From contig CAZUPD010000020.1 of NCBI GenBank assembly GCA_964621785.1, positions 1 through 64,000 of the forward strand: a stretch of 64,000 nucleotides of DNA, given 5' to 3'. Within the stretch, counting starts at the first letter, position 1. Every line of letters begins with the position of its first letter. The notes below the pieces were generated by a model. The model saw only the letters and a list, made by a program, of their open reading frames with translations, was not told where the DNA came from and made no database searches. The DNA is from JACKDW01 sp964621785. GTDB taxonomy: Bacteria > Myxococcota_A > Polyangia > Nannocystales > Nannocystaceae. This document shows, piece after piece, positions 36,727-45,567 of this stretch. The position numbers and the translations under genes were made by a program.

Positions 36727-36741
36727 CCTATTTAAAAGTGG
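36727..36741 (-). promoter_or_regulatory. TTTTAAATAG box before kinase paralog 2
   Basis: On the minus strand GCCACTTTTAAATAG, 7 bp before the kinase start codon. An almost identical sequence, GCCACCTTTTAAATAG (36897-36912), points the other way before the divergent lipoprotein gene. Confidence 0.35.
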
Positions 36742-36896
36742 CAGCACATGGCCCCGTCAATTGCCTCTTCGACAGGTTACCGCATCGGTGGGTTTAAATC
36801 GACCATCCAGCGGTTGGATGCGGCCGAGGGGCCGAATTTATTGTTTCAGTGAGCGATAAAAAAAACCGAAAAAAGTAAATTGTTCGCCGGGCGACG

Positions 36897-36912
36897 GCCA
36901 CCTTTTAAATAG
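36897..36912 (+). promoter_or_regulatory. TTTTAAATAG box before lipoprotein gene
   Basis: GCCACCTTTTAAATAG, 44 bp before the ATG at 36957. It is the mirror partner of the box at 36727-36741, so the divergent spacer has two inward-facing copies. Both could be -10-like elements or binding sites of one regulator. Confidence 0.35.
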
Positions 36913-36956
36913 AACATGCGAGTGGTTGAGCGTGTTCGGTGAAAAGAGGTTTGGTG

Positions 36957-38072
36957 ATGAAAACGTTCAAAAATGTCCTGGTTCCTGTGTTCTCGATGCT
37001 GCTTGCCGGTGGGTGTGATGATAGCTCGCTGCAATCCCACAACGACTTCGCCGAGAATGCGTCTTTCCGCGATGGGCCCAGTGGTGGCCTCGGAAATGGC
37101 CCCGTCATCGGCGTGACGAACACAAGCGTCATGCCCAAGGATTTCGACGAAGACGCCGTCAACTACGGCGGGACCATCACGTTCACATCTGGTCGGATCC
37201 TGATCCAAAACTACTGGCTCGATGTCGAAGAATGGTGGGTCGACAAAACTGGTGAGCTTCACGTCTCCTACTGGGATGCAAATTTCGGCGTACCTGTCTT
37301 GGTCACGGTCGATGGTGAAGACGTGGATTGGCTTGAGTTCACCGTCGACGTCGACACTGGCGGGGCCAACCCAGAGACCGGCACAATGCTGATTGTTGAG
37401 CCTCAAGTCGAGGTCGGTACTGTCCCCAACTACAAAGTGTTCACATCTATTGAGAATGAAATCGATCCCGAGGACTATCCAGAGTCAACCGTGTATCCTT
37501 CGGAGTGGCCATTTTGTCGCGAATCGCTCGGTGAAGACGAGGGCCTAGGAAACAGAACACACGCCGTTGTGTTCGGGCAAAACGTCCGCGTGACCTACGA
37601 CGCCAATGCAAACGACCTCGACATCGAAGCCGACAATCAAGTCGACATGATGGGATGTCTCGGCGACACATTGGTCAAACCCCAAGATCTGCTCGATGTT
37701 CACTACGATCACGAGTATGATCCGCACACCCGTGCGCTTGCGGACGACGAACAAAATAAAGCTATCAACCATGCGTTTCGTGCATTCCACGACGGTGAGT
37801 CCTACACCGTCCCCGGACAGACGATCTGGCTCGAGGACCTGTCCGGCCAAGACCTCTTCGATGCCAGCAATGCTCCTGTCGCTGCACAACTCGAAGGAGT
37901 TTACCTCGACGGGATGCTGTGCCGCGGGGCCGCCGGGATTCACCGCTATATTCCGTCGGGAAAACTGAACGATACGATCGACGGCTACAGCAACATTCCC
38001 GTATGCCCGCAGGATCTCAGCACACTCAATGAGCCGAATGCAATCGCGGTCTACGCAAACTCGGCGGGCTGA
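36957..38072 (+). CDS. Lipoprotein, function unknown
   Basis: 371 residues from ATG 36957, which has AGAGG at good spacing; GTG 36939 is less likely. Signal MKTFKNVLVPVFSMLLAGGC with lipobox LAGGC. The mature part has no low-complexity linker, unlike the other lipoproteins here. It is beta-rich (ILIQNYWLDVEEWWVD, VLVTVDGEDVDWLEFTVDV) and has conserved-looking Cys in the C-terminal half (MMGCLGD, GMLCRGAAGIHRYIP). It has some likeness to the ADYC-type lipoproteins of myxobacteria, but I cannot confirm this. It ends at a strong terminator. Confidence 0.65.
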   Translation: MKTFKNVLVPVFSMLLAGGCDDSSLQSHNDFAENASFRDGPSGGLGNGPVIGVTNTSVMPKDFDEDAVNYGGTITFTSGRILIQNYWLDVEEWWVDKTGELHVSYWDANFGVPVLVTVDGEDVDWLEFTVDVDTGGANPETGTMLIVEPQVEVGTVPNYKVFTSIENEIDPEDYPESTVYPSEWPFCRESLGEDEGLGNRTHAVVFGQNVRVTYDANANDLDIEADNQVDMMGCLGDTLVKPQDLLDVHYDHEYDPHTRALADDEQNKAINHAFRAFHDGESYTVPGQTIWLEDLSGQDLFDASNAPVAAQLEGVYLDGMLCRGAAGIHRYIPSGKLNDTIDGYSNIPVCPQDLSTLNEPNAIAVYANSAG

Positions 38073-38101
38073 CGCATTCGAGCCGGAAAACGCCAACAAT
38101 C

Positions 38102-38144
38102 ACAAACAGGGCGATGCACTGCGGTGTGTCGCCCTGTTTGTTTG
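38102..38144 (+). terminator. Rho-independent terminator
   Basis: ACAAACAGGGCGA (38102-38114) pairs with TCGCCCTGTTTGT (38129-38141), followed by TTG. 13-bp stem, 30 bp after the lipoprotein stop. Confidence 0.8.
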
Positions 38145-38156
38145 TCCGAGGTACAT

Positions 38157-38186
38157 GCGGGTCGACTGCCGGAGCAATCGACCCGC
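38157..38186 (-). terminator. Hairpin after the minus-strand lipoprotein gene
   Basis: GCGGGTCGA (38157-38165) pairs with TCGACCCGC (38178-38186), loop of 12. It is 18 bp past the stop of the DUF4215-VWA gene on the minus strand. Confidence 0.45.
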
Positions 38187-38203
38187 GTGTGCCTGATGTG
38201 TGA

Positions 38204-39949
38204 TCAACCCGGATCGGGCAGACAGGCGTATTCGATACCGATATCCGCCTCAAAGTCTCCCTGGACCAAATCGCAGGCTTCGGGGCACAGGTAAATGGTG
38301 TCACCCAAAATGTAGAAACTGTTGGGTCCACACTGGTCGACGTTTGCCACCTGCATAAATGGAATCGGATCGCCCATTCCCATCGGAGTGTAACTGATAT
38401 CGATCGAGGACAGGTCGATTTCCTGCTCGTCGTCGGGCACCGGGACCGGGAACTCGCAGGCAACTGCGGAACCTTCGATCACGCCCTGGGCGATTGCCTG
38501 GAACACCGCATCGTACGAACTCGTGTCGCAAAGCGGGAACCGCAGGGACTCCGTCAAGATACTGAGCCCTTGATGACCGGTGCCGGGGTCGGCGGCGGTC
38601 GGACACTGGCCGGTAATGATCGGATCCGTAAACGGATATGGTTCTGTCGGCGGATTGTTGAAGGCCATCGCGACGATCGAGTAATAGGCGTAGTTTCGAT
38701 CTTCCGAAGTACCAAAGTGTTCGGGCGAGAGTTGCAGGAGGTCCTGGTCGAAATCCATCGCATCGTTCATGCCGTCGTTGGCATTGTCGTTGTCATCGTA
38801 GGGGCCGCAATCGATGCCGTCATCACTGATGCCGATGAACGTTTTGAACGCCTCCGGTCGCAGCCACTGCGAGTACCCATCCTCGCCGTTTTCGTCATTG
38901 GCGGTGGTTGGAAACTCGGACAGCAATCGACACCACATGTTGTGGCTGCTGATCTCGACCGAGTAGTGGTAAAATTTTCCGGGGTTGAACACCGGATCGG
39001 CGGGTGGATTGTTACATCCCCCAATTGGAATCCCGCTGAGTGGAGCTTCGATGCAGACACTCTCGCTCGGGAGATTCCCGTGGCGGGTTACCATGATCAC
39101 GCGATAGTCGAGTCCACTGTCCTCAATGATCTGGGCAAAGTTGACGTTGATGTTGTCCTGTACCCCTTCGATCTCTGCTCCCATGCTGCCCGAGTTGTCG
39201 ATCGAGATGATGATGTCGACCGGTTGAACCTCGAGCGAAGCTTCGAACGCTTGGGTCCCGCACGGGGACGGTGGGAACACACAGGTGTTGGTGCACTCGT
39301 CGTCGGGGATGTCATTCCCGTCGTCGCACTCTTCCCCCTCGTCGAGCATCCCATTGCCGCAGCTTTTGAAGGCGCAGTCGTTGGTGCACTCATCGGTATC
39401 GTCTTGGTCACCGTCGTCGCAGGCCTCACCGGGCCCGACGATTCCATCGCCACACACGTTGAGGGTGCAGTCGGACTTGCACACGCCGTTGTCGGCATTG
39501 TTCTCGCCGTCGTCGCATTCCTCGCCGGGGCCTTTGTCGTTATCGCCACACACATTGTTGACGCAATCTGCGAGGCACGCACCACCCGGTCCGTTGGCGT
39601 TGCCGTCGTCGCACTCCTCGCCGGGGTCGACCTGCCCGTCGCCGCAAAACGGCTCGCTACTCGTCGTCGCATCCGTCGGATCGTCCGTTGTCGCATCCGT
39701 CGGATTCGAGGAATCCGAATCAGAATTGGAGTCGGAACCCCCCGGGCCCGCCGTCGGATCGTCGGTATCCGTGGCCGAGTTGCTGTTATCCGTGTCGGTG
39801 CGCGAGTCCATTGTTGTGTCGGTTGTGGTACCGCTGGCCCCGCTGGCGGACTCGGTCTCCGTACTCGAACCACCGCCGCAACCAGTCAAGAGGCTCACGC
39901 CGAAGACAGTGCTCCATACCGCTGAAAATTTTTTCACGCTTGCCATCAC
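38204..39949 (-). CDS. DUF4215-repeat lipoprotein with VWA domain (paralog 1)
   Basis: 581 residues. Signal ends LLTGC (Cys24). A Ser/Thr/Asp linker is followed by four Cys/Asp-rich repeats of the DUF4215 kind (CGDGQVDPGEECDDGN, GDNDKGPGEECDDG, CGDGIVGPGEACDDGD, CGNGMLDEGEECDDGN), each likely binding Ca. From about residue 235 a von Willebrand A domain begins with the MIDAS motif DNSGSMG. After it come a region with paired Cys and the end CPEACDLVQGDFEADIG. Surface adhesion or complex assembly is likely. It has a 20-bp ACATGT palindrome 42 bp upstream. ATG 39946 is an alternative start. Confidence 0.88.
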   Translation of the reverse strand: MMASVKKFSAVWSTVFGVSLLTGCGGGSSTETESASGASGTTTDTTMDSRTDTDNSNSATDTDDPTAGPGGSDSNSDSDSSNPTDATTDDPTDATTSSEPFCGDGQVDPGEECDDGNANGPGGACLADCVNNVCGDNDKGPGEECDDGENNADNGVCKSDCTLNVCGDGIVGPGEACDDGDQDDTDECTNDCAFKSCGNGMLDEGEECDDGNDIPDDECTNTCVFPPSPCGTQAFEASLEVQPVDIIISIDNSGSMGAEIEGVQDNINVNFAQIIEDSGLDYRVIMVTRHGNLPSESVCIEAPLSGIPIGGCNNPPADPVFNPGKFYHYSVEISSHNMWCRLLSEFPTTANDENGEDGYSQWLRPEAFKTFIGISDDGIDCGPYDDNDNANDGMNDAMDFDQDLLQLSPEHFGTSEDRNYAYYSIVAMAFNNPPTEPYPFTDPIITGQCPTAADPGTGHQGLSILTESLRFPLCDTSSYDAVFQAIAQGVIEGSAVACEFPVPVPDDEQEIDLSSIDISYTPMGMGDPIPFMQVANVDQCGPNSFYILGDTIYLCPEACDLVQGDFEADIGIEYACLPDPG

Positions 39950-39991
39950 ATCTCCTATTTGTACTCGTAAGGCCGGGACAGTTTCTCAAAG

Positions 39992-40011
39992 ACATGTCCA
40001 ATTGGACATGT
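39992..40011. promoter_or_regulatory. ACATGT-N8-ACATGT operator-like dyad (copy 3, perfect)
   Basis: ACATGTCCAATTGGACATGT is a fully self-complementary 20-mer, 42 bp upstream of the DUF4215-VWA gene. It is the best copy of the four found. Confidence 0.7.
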
Positions 40012-40158
40012 ATACATCCATCATATCTGTGTGACCTGCGTGTCTCACCGACTGCGCACCGACACATTTCCCCACCCCGCTGTGACAGTTCAGGCACCAA
40101 TCCGGATGGACCTGTCCCTTAAGACTCGAACGATCACGCGACCTTGGGATCAACAAAA

Positions 40159-40187
40159 CGGAACCTACCGGGGGTAGGCTCCGTTCC
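40159..40187 (-). terminator. Terminator of the second DUF4215-VWA gene
   Basis: CGGAACCTACC (40159-40169) pairs with GGTAGGCTCCG (40173-40183) with one G-T pair; on the minus strand TTTTG follows the stem. Confidence 0.65.
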
Positions 40188-40249
40188 AGCGCGGGGCTGC
40201 TCACAGCGGATGCATTTTCAGCGCGAAGTGATCTGTGGTCAGACGCGGG

Positions 40250-41950
40250 CTAGCCAACATCTGGGAGGCAGGCGAACTCGATCCCGACTTGGGCGTCGAA
40301 GTCCTGTTGGACCATCTCGCAGGTTTCGGGGCATAGGTGCATGACTTCATCGAGGATGTAAAAGCTGTTGTCGATACACTGTTCGGGTCCGTCGACCTGG
40401 ACAAACGGAATCGTCTCGTTCATCCCCATCGGCGTGTAGTTGATGACGATCGAGTTTGGATCGAGTTCCTCCCCCTCGGGCGCTTCGGGGACTTTGAACT
40501 CGCAGGCGACTGCGGATCCGGCAATGACCCCTTGAGCGATCGCCTGGAACACGGCGTCGTACGACGAGGTGTCACACAGGGGGAAGCGCAAGCCGTCGGT
40601 CAACACGCTGATGCCCTGGTGTCCTGTACCACTGTCGGCTGCAGTCGGGCAGGTGTTGGTGACGATCGGGTCCTGGGGTCCGTAGGGCTCAGACTGGGGA
40701 TTGTTGTAACCCATCCCGGCGATCGAGTAGTACTGGTAGCGGCGTTTTTCCGAGCTTCCAAACTGCTCGGGGGACAGCTCCAACAACGCCTCGTCGAAGG
40801 CCTGTGCTGCCTGCGTCCCGTTGGCCGCGTTGTCTCCGTCGAAGAAATCTCCGCAGGCGATTCCGTCGTCGCTGATGCCGATGAACACCTTGTGGGCCTG
40901 CGGACGCAGCCACTGCGAATACCCGTCTTCGCCAAACTGGTCCTTGGCCGAGGTCGGAAAGTGGGAGAGCAGCTGGCACCACGCGTTGTGACTCTCGACT
41001 GGCACGCTGTAGTGGTAGAACTTGCCGGGGTTGTGGACCGGTTTTGACGGTGGATTGGCACACCCCCCTTCCGGAATCCCGCTCAGGGGTGCCTCCACAC
41101 AAATGCTCTCCGGACCGTTGTAGTCGCCGTGCTCGCTCAGCATGATCACGCGGTAGTCGAGCCCGCTCTGCTCGATGATGTTGGCGAAGTTGATGTTGAT
41201 GTTGTCTTGGACGCCCTTGATTTCGGCGCCCATGCTGCCCGAGTTGTCGATCGCGATGATGATGTCCACCGGGAGCACTTCGAGGGTCGCCTCGTGGGCT
41301 TGGGTGCCACAGGGTGACGGCGGCAGGACGCAGGTGTTTTTACAGCCATCCTCGTTGTCGTCATTGCCATCGTCGCACTCCTCGTCCTCATCGACGATCC
41401 CGTCACCACAGGTTTGAATCTTGCAATCGTTGGTACAGGCGTCGTAGTGGTCCTTGTTACCGTCGTCGCAGCCCTCGTCGGGTCCGACGAAGCCGTCGCC
41501 GCAGTAATTGAATGTACAGTTATCCTTGCAGACACCGTTGTTGGAATTGAGCTCGCCGTCGTCGCAAATTTCGTCGGGTCCTTTGTCCCCGTCGCCACAG
41601 ACGTTGATGATACATCCATCGAGGCAGGTGCCGCCGGGACCGTTATGCGTCCCCTCGTCGCACTCTTCGCCTTCGTCGAGCTGACCGTCGCCACACATAC
41701 CTTGCGGCTGCGGGTCCGGGGTGGTCGTGTCGGAGTCGGTGTCGAGCTCGGTATCCGAACCGCTGTCTTCCATTGCGTCAGTGTCGCTGTCGCTCTCGCT
41801 CTCGCTGGTTTCCGCGCCACTCAAAGAAGTGATGCCGATCCCTGCCGACTCCCCGGCCGACTCAAATACATCTTCCGGCTGCCCGCAGGCGTTGAATAGA
41901 CCGAGGCCGAGTAGACCCAACCCCAAGGATTTCAAGTTTTTACGTTTCAT
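40250..41950 (-). CDS. DUF4215-repeat lipoprotein with VWA domain (paralog 2)
   Basis: 566 residues, same architecture as the gene 300 bp downstream: signal with Cys (GLFNAC), short acidic Ser/Asp linker, four DUF4215-type repeats (CGDGQLDEGEECDEG, CGDGDKGPDEICDDG, CGDGFVGPDEGCDDG, CGDGIVDEDEECDDG), then VWA with DNSGSMG and nearly the same C-terminal half, including GHQGISVLTDGLRFPLCDTS. The pair is a tandem duplication. Unlike paralog 1, no ACATGT dyad is upstream; instead TGTAC-N9-GTACA occurs near 42000-42018, so the two may be regulated differently. Confidence 0.88.
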   Translation of the reverse strand: MKRKNLKSLGLGLLGLGLFNACGQPEDVFESAGESAGIGITSLSGAETSESESDSDTDAMEDSGSDTELDTDSDTTTPDPQPQGMCGDGQLDEGEECDEGTHNGPGGTCLDGCIINVCGDGDKGPDEICDDGELNSNNGVCKDNCTFNYCGDGFVGPDEGCDDGNKDHYDACTNDCKIQTCGDGIVDEDEECDDGNDDNEDGCKNTCVLPPSPCGTQAHEATLEVLPVDIIIAIDNSGSMGAEIKGVQDNININFANIIEQSGLDYRVIMLSEHGDYNGPESICVEAPLSGIPEGGCANPPSKPVHNPGKFYHYSVPVESHNAWCQLLSHFPTSAKDQFGEDGYSQWLRPQAHKVFIGISDDGIACGDFFDGDNAANGTQAAQAFDEALLELSPEQFGSSEKRRYQYYSIAGMGYNNPQSEPYGPQDPIVTNTCPTAADSGTGHQGISVLTDGLRFPLCDTSSYDAVFQAIAQGVIAGSAVACEFKVPEAPEGEELDPNSIVINYTPMGMNETIPFVQVDGPEQCIDNSFYILDEVMHLCPETCEMVQQDFDAQVGIEFACLPDVG

Positions 41951-42270
41951 CTCGTTACCGTTTCACAAAACCGCAACCCCAATAGTCGGGTGCTGCGTTG
42001 TACGTGCCTTCTGTACATCAAGTGACCCTACTTCGCGCTCCAATTGCCCAATCGTGCGTGCGTCGTCGCGCGACGCACGTCCGGTCTCGACCGATGCGGC
42101 CGATTGGTACCGAGGCGCGTATGGCCCGTGCCGGGCGGTTCACAACTCGACCGGGCTTCAAAATCGATTGTATCTCAATCTATTTTGATTGTTCCTACAT
42201 GTATTTGTCACCGCACCGAACCACAAAAAAACCTGGCGCTGAGGCCAGGTTTTTTTGGACAGAGCCGGAA
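41951..42270. other. Spacer with inverted repeats and a terminator
   Basis: 320 bp. Contains TGTAC...GTACA near 42000, a 9-bp inverted repeat CGTGCGTCG/CGACGCACG (42057-42079) and the tolB terminator (42225-42256). No gene seen. Confidence 0.4.
42225..42256. terminator. Bidirectional rho-independent terminator
   Basis: AAAAAAACCTGGC (42225-42237) pairs with GCCAGGTTTTTTT (42244-42256), loop GCTGAG. It closes tolB, whose stop is 15 bp away. Confidence 0.9.
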
Positions 42271-43539
42271 CTAGTAGGCCTTCGGGCCCCAGTCGGGGGT
42301 CGAACCGGCTTTGATGATCTGGACCTGGTTGTTGCCCTGTTCGTTGGCGACATAGACCCCGCCGCGCGTCGACTGGAACGCAATCATGCGGCCGTCGGGG
42401 CTCCATGTCGGGGAAAGGTTGCGCCCTGGGTTTTGCGTGAGCCGGGTGAGCTTGCCGGAACGGACGTCGACGGCGAACACGTCGTAGCGGTTGGAGGAGT
42501 CGCGGCCCGAGTAGGCGACCAGGTTGGCGAGCGCTCCAGCACCGGGGTTCCAGTCGGGGCTTTGATTGTAGCTGCCCTTGGTAGTGAGACGCTTGGCACC
42601 GCTGCCGTTGGCGCCCATGCGGAACACCTGGGGCCCACCGTTGCGGTTGGAGACGAACGCGAGCTGGCTGCTGCCCGGGTTCCAACTCGGCGATCCGTCG
42701 ATGGCCTTGTTGTTGGTCAGACGGGCCTTGATGTTGCCGCTGGGGTCGAGGGCGTAGATCTCGGAGTTGCCGTCCTTGGTCAGCGTGAGGGCGATGCTCG
42801 CCCCGTTGGGGCTCATGGTGCCGCCCAAGTTGAGGCCGGGGTACTTGGAGATCCGCGAGGCTGCTCCACCGTTGCTCATCCACAGATCGGGATTGCGCTT
42901 GGCGTAGCTGGTGAACAACACCTGGCCACCGGGTCCGATGCTCGGGAGGATGTTGAGCGAACGGTTGTTGGTGATCGAAGCCGGAGCCTCGCCGTTCATC
43001 TCGACGGTGTACACGTTCTTGCTGACCGTGGGGCTGCGCCGGGTCCGAACGAAGGCGATCCGCGAACCGAAGACACCAGGGATTTTGGTGTAGTAGTTGA
43101 CGATGTCGTTCATGAACCGGTTGGCGGCCTTGTTGGGGTCGTTGCCGGGATAGCCCTTGGACAACAGCGGACGGTTGCCCCGCGCTGTCTCGTAGAGCTG
43201 GAACTTGACTTGGGCGCCAACTTGGGTCGAGAGGATCACAGCGTCGACACCGATGTCGTTCCAACCTTTGGCGTCGAACCGCGTGGCCCGGACGAGCGCG
43301 GCCGGAATACTCTTGCGGGGAACGACTTCAAAACCGCTGGAGATGGTCGCGTTCTTGCGGAGGATGTCGCCGAGTCGACCACTGGCCGGAACGGCGAGGC
43401 GGAGAAGACGGGTGTTCCCGCCTAAGTCGACGCCCTGGTCCGGAGCCGCGTTGACGACGGCGGGGCCGTGGCCGGCGTAGAACGCCCCGGCCATTAGGAG
43501 AGCTGCGAGAATTGAGGTGCCGAGCAACGTACGCTTCAT
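42271..43539 (-). CDS. tolB: TolB, periplasmic Tol-Pal propeller
   Basis: 422 residues from the ATG at 43539. Signal peptide MKRTLLGTSILAALLMAGAF..VNA, an N-terminal alpha/beta domain (GVDAVILSTQVGAQVKFQLYET, AANRFMNDIVNYYTKIPGVFGSRIAFV) and a six-bladed propeller of WD40-like PD40 repeats (LNLGGTMSPNGASIALTLTKDGN, GSPSWNPGSSQLAFVSNRNG, LSPTWSPDGRMIAFQSTRGG). TolB binds Pal and TolA in the periplasm. It is separated from tolA by a small gene on the other strand. Confidence 0.92.
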   Translation of the reverse strand: MKRTLLGTSILAALLMAGAFYAGHGPAVVNAAPDQGVDLGGNTRLLRLAVPASGRLGDILRKNATISSGFEVVPRKSIPAALVRATRFDAKGWNDIGVDAVILSTQVGAQVKFQLYETARGNRPLLSKGYPGNDPNKAANRFMNDIVNYYTKIPGVFGSRIAFVRTRRSPTVSKNVYTVEMNGEAPASITNNRSLNILPSIGPGGQVLFTSYAKRNPDLWMSNGGAASRISKYPGLNLGGTMSPNGASIALTLTKDGNSEIYALDPSGNIKARLTNNKAIDGSPSWNPGSSQLAFVSNRNGGPQVFRMGANGSGAKRLTTKGSYNQSPDWNPGAGALANLVAYSGRDSSNRYDVFAVDVRSGKLTRLTQNPGRNLSPTWSPDGRMIAFQSTRGGVYVANEQGNNQVQIIKAGSTPDWGPKAY

Positions 43540-43838
43540 GGTGGATGCCTCAGGGGTCTGTGCCACAGAGAGTCGAGCAACCATACATGTCCGTCGACGC
43601 GGGGGAAAGTCCCTGAAAGATTGTCCACAGGTGGGGCATTATTGAGCTTATTCAGCGCACTTCACGGGCGAATCGCCCCCCCGCGGGCTCACTCGCTTGG
43701 ATTCCGCAAAGCTCCACAACCTTTGCCACAGGCCCGCTCGCAGGTGTGACGCAAGCTTGAAGGGCCCGTCACAGGAAACTGCCACGCTCTCTTCGGGGCC
43801 GCGCGTCCAGACCGACGCTTCCGACCCCGGAGGTACAG

Positions 43839-44075
43839 ATGGATACGAACGATCGTGAGAGGGTGGAGGCGTACCGGGTGGTGTGGGATCTCGACAACCA
43901 CAACGGTGGCTTGGTGTTGGTGTTGCAAAAAGATCGCGTGTTCCACCGCATCCACGCGCCGGCGCAGCTGCAGATGCTCGTCGACCTGCTGCGCAACGAA
44001 CAACCGATCTTTTACGACCACCGCCGCAAGTTGCTGCAGACCGCGGACGAGCCGGTGGGTGAGTACGACGGATGA
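43839..44075 (+). CDS. Small hypothetical protein
   Basis: 78 residues with a good ribosome site (CGGAGG 6 bases before ATG). Soluble, charged, e.g. AYRVVWDLDNHNGGLVLVL and FYDHRRKLLQ. It lies opposite to and between tolB and tolA. No family recognised. Confidence 0.6.
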   Translation: MDTNDRERVEAYRVVWDLDNHNGGLVLVLQKDRVFHRIHAPAQLQMLVDLLRNEQPIFYDHRRKLLQTADEPVGEYDG

Positions 44076-44105
44076 TTTTTAGCAGGTAGGCACCCTTTTT
44101 ATTGT

Positions 44106-44119
44106 ATCAACATGTTGAT
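44106..44119. other. 14-bp palindrome ATCAACATGTTGAT
   Basis: Perfect palindrome in a convergent spacer, overlapped by dyad-motif copy TTGTATCAACAT (44102-44113). Purpose unknown. Confidence 0.3.
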
Positions 44120-44140
44120 TCGTCTGCCGTTTGAACGCAA

Positions 44141-44164
44141 AACGGCGCCCGCGAAGGCGCCATT
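44141..44164 (-). terminator. Terminator of the tolQRA unit
   Basis: GGCGCC (44144-44149) pairs with GGCGCC (44156-44161), extended by A/T pairs; on the minus strand GTTTTG follows. Confidence 0.65.
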
Positions 44165-44184
44165 TCGGTTGTATACACATATTG

Positions 44185-45021
44185 CTAGCGAACCCGGCGG
44201 TTGCTCCCGTAGGAGAAAATGTACGGGATCCGCTTGCAACCGCCTTTGAGCTGTTTGGCCACGGCTGCTGGGGGCGAGGGAATTTTGACCCGCTTGACCT
44301 CGTTGACGATCCCGAAGTCGTAGCCCTTGTCGCCCGTGGAGCTCTTGGGTTGGACGGCGCTGATCGTTCCGTTGGCGCAGATCGTGATGCGGAACTTTAA
44401 TGTGCCTGGCTTGCCCGCACCCGCGTAGGACGGTGGCTTGATCCCGTTGAGTGCACCGATGACGGCGGTCGCCCAGGGGTCGCCATCTTTGGCCATGTCC
44501 GACCAGCCGTTGGGGCCGGCGAACGGATCGCCCGGGAGCTCTTTGACCGTTGGCGGGTCTTTGTGGGGCGTATTGCTATCTTGGTTTTTCTTGGCCTTTT
44601 TGGCGTTCTTCTTATTCGGGTCTGGCTTTTCGGTGCTCTTGGTCTTTTCTTTTTTCGGCTTTTTTTCCTCGGGTGGCGGCTCGACCTTTTTCTCTTCTTT
44701 GGTCACCGATTCTTCGGTGGCCATCTCTTCGGCGACCGTCTCCTCGACGATGATCTTCTCGGGCAGCTCCTTGGGATCGAGCTTGGGTCCCTTGCGCACC
44801 AACTCGCCGGGTAGAAACTCCATCTCGAGTTCGTCGTCCTCGACCTCGGCGTTGGCATCTCCTGCGGCCATCAGGCTGATGACGAGCACGGTGCTGCTGA
44901 GCAACATGCCCAAAAAGCCCCCGACCATGGCCAACGGGTTGCGGAAGATGTCGGCGATATCGCGGAAAACCGATGCGAAGGGGGCAAAAACGGCGGGTAA
45001 GCTGCGGATCGGTTTAGCCAT
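44185..45021 (-). CDS. tolA: TolA/TonB-like envelope energy transducer
   Basis: 278 residues. One N-terminal membrane helix (MVGGFLGMLLSSTVLVISLM), a Glu/Lys/Pro-rich region of about 90 residues (TKEEKKVEPPPEEKKPKKEKT) expected to be extended in the periplasm, and a C-terminal TonB-like domain (GTLKFRITICANGTISAVQ ... IPSPPAAVAKQL). It belongs with TolQ and TolR upstream, whose proton-driven motion it passes to Pal/TolB. The short tail and Pro-rich linker are more TonB-like than the E. coli TolA helix. Confidence 0.85.
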   Translation of the reverse strand: MAKPIRSLPAVFAPFASVFRDIADIFRNPLAMVGGFLGMLLSSTVLVISLMAAGDANAEVEDDELEMEFLPGELVRKGPKLDPKELPEKIIVEETVAEEMATEESVTKEEKKVEPPPEEKKPKKEKTKSTEKPDPNKKNAKKAKKNQDSNTPHKDPPTVKELPGDPFAGPNGWSDMAKDGDPWATAVIGALNGIKPPSYAGAGKPGTLKFRITICANGTISAVQPKSSTGDKGYDFGIVNEVKRVKIPSPPAAVAKQLKGGCKRIPYIFSYGSNRRVR

Positions 45022-45105
45022 GTTTGTCTCCTCGGTTCGTAAACGACGGCCGCGGCGATTTGGCCTGATTCGCCAGACGGTTTACGCCAGCGCTACATTC
45101 GGCCG

Positions 45106-45549
45106 TTATTTTCCGCGCTTGAAGTTGGGGTCGGTGATAAATCCGACCTTGCTCACCTCAGCCTTGCGCAGCGCTACCAGCACATCAAGGACTTTTTCGT
45201 AGGGGACGTTGACGTCGCCCTGGATGAACGCTCGGCCGTCGGTTTTGAGCTTTTCGTTGGCGCTGAGCTCGGTCGCCATCTGCTCGGGTTTGTCCGACAG
45301 TGGTGTTGAGCCCATGAAGACCTGACCCTTGGCGTCGACCGAAATCACCGACAGCTCAAACTCGGCCTCTTCGATGCTGTTGGCCTTGGCCTTGGGGATC
45401 TCGAGACCAACATCTTCTTTGGGGGTCATCAACGGGGTCGAGACCATGAACATGATCAGCAGACAGAACATCACGTCGACCAGCGAGGTGACGTTGATGG
45501 CGGCGACCGGCCCGCCCTCATTCAATCCGTCTTCGATGTACTTGGACAT
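45106..45549 (-). CDS. tolR: TolR/ExbD-type biopolymer transport protein
   Basis: 147 residues: N-terminal membrane helix with the conserved Asp (SLVDVMFCLLIMFMV), then a periplasmic domain with DAKGQVFM, ELSANEKLKTDGRAFIQGDVNVPYEKVLDVL. Asp in the helix is the proton site. Located between tolQ (18 bp upstream) and tolA. Confidence 0.92.
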   Translation of the reverse strand: MSKYIEDGLNEGGPVAAINVTSLVDVMFCLLIMFMVSTPLMTPKEDVGLEIPKAKANSIEEAEFELSVISVDAKGQVFMGSTPLSDKPEQMATELSANEKLKTDGRAFIQGDVNVPYEKVLDVLVALRKAEVSKVGFITDPNFKRGK

Positions 45550-45567
45550 GACCCGAAGTTGTCCGAC

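Noticed and set aside
38570..39925. Long plus-strand frame of about 450 residues opposite the DUF4215-VWA gene
   Set aside because: It is an antisense artefact of GC-rich codon bias; the minus-strand product has signal, repeats and VWA motifs.
41998..43425. Plus-strand frame of 475 residues opposite tolB
   Set aside because: TolB propeller repeats are clear on the minus strand.
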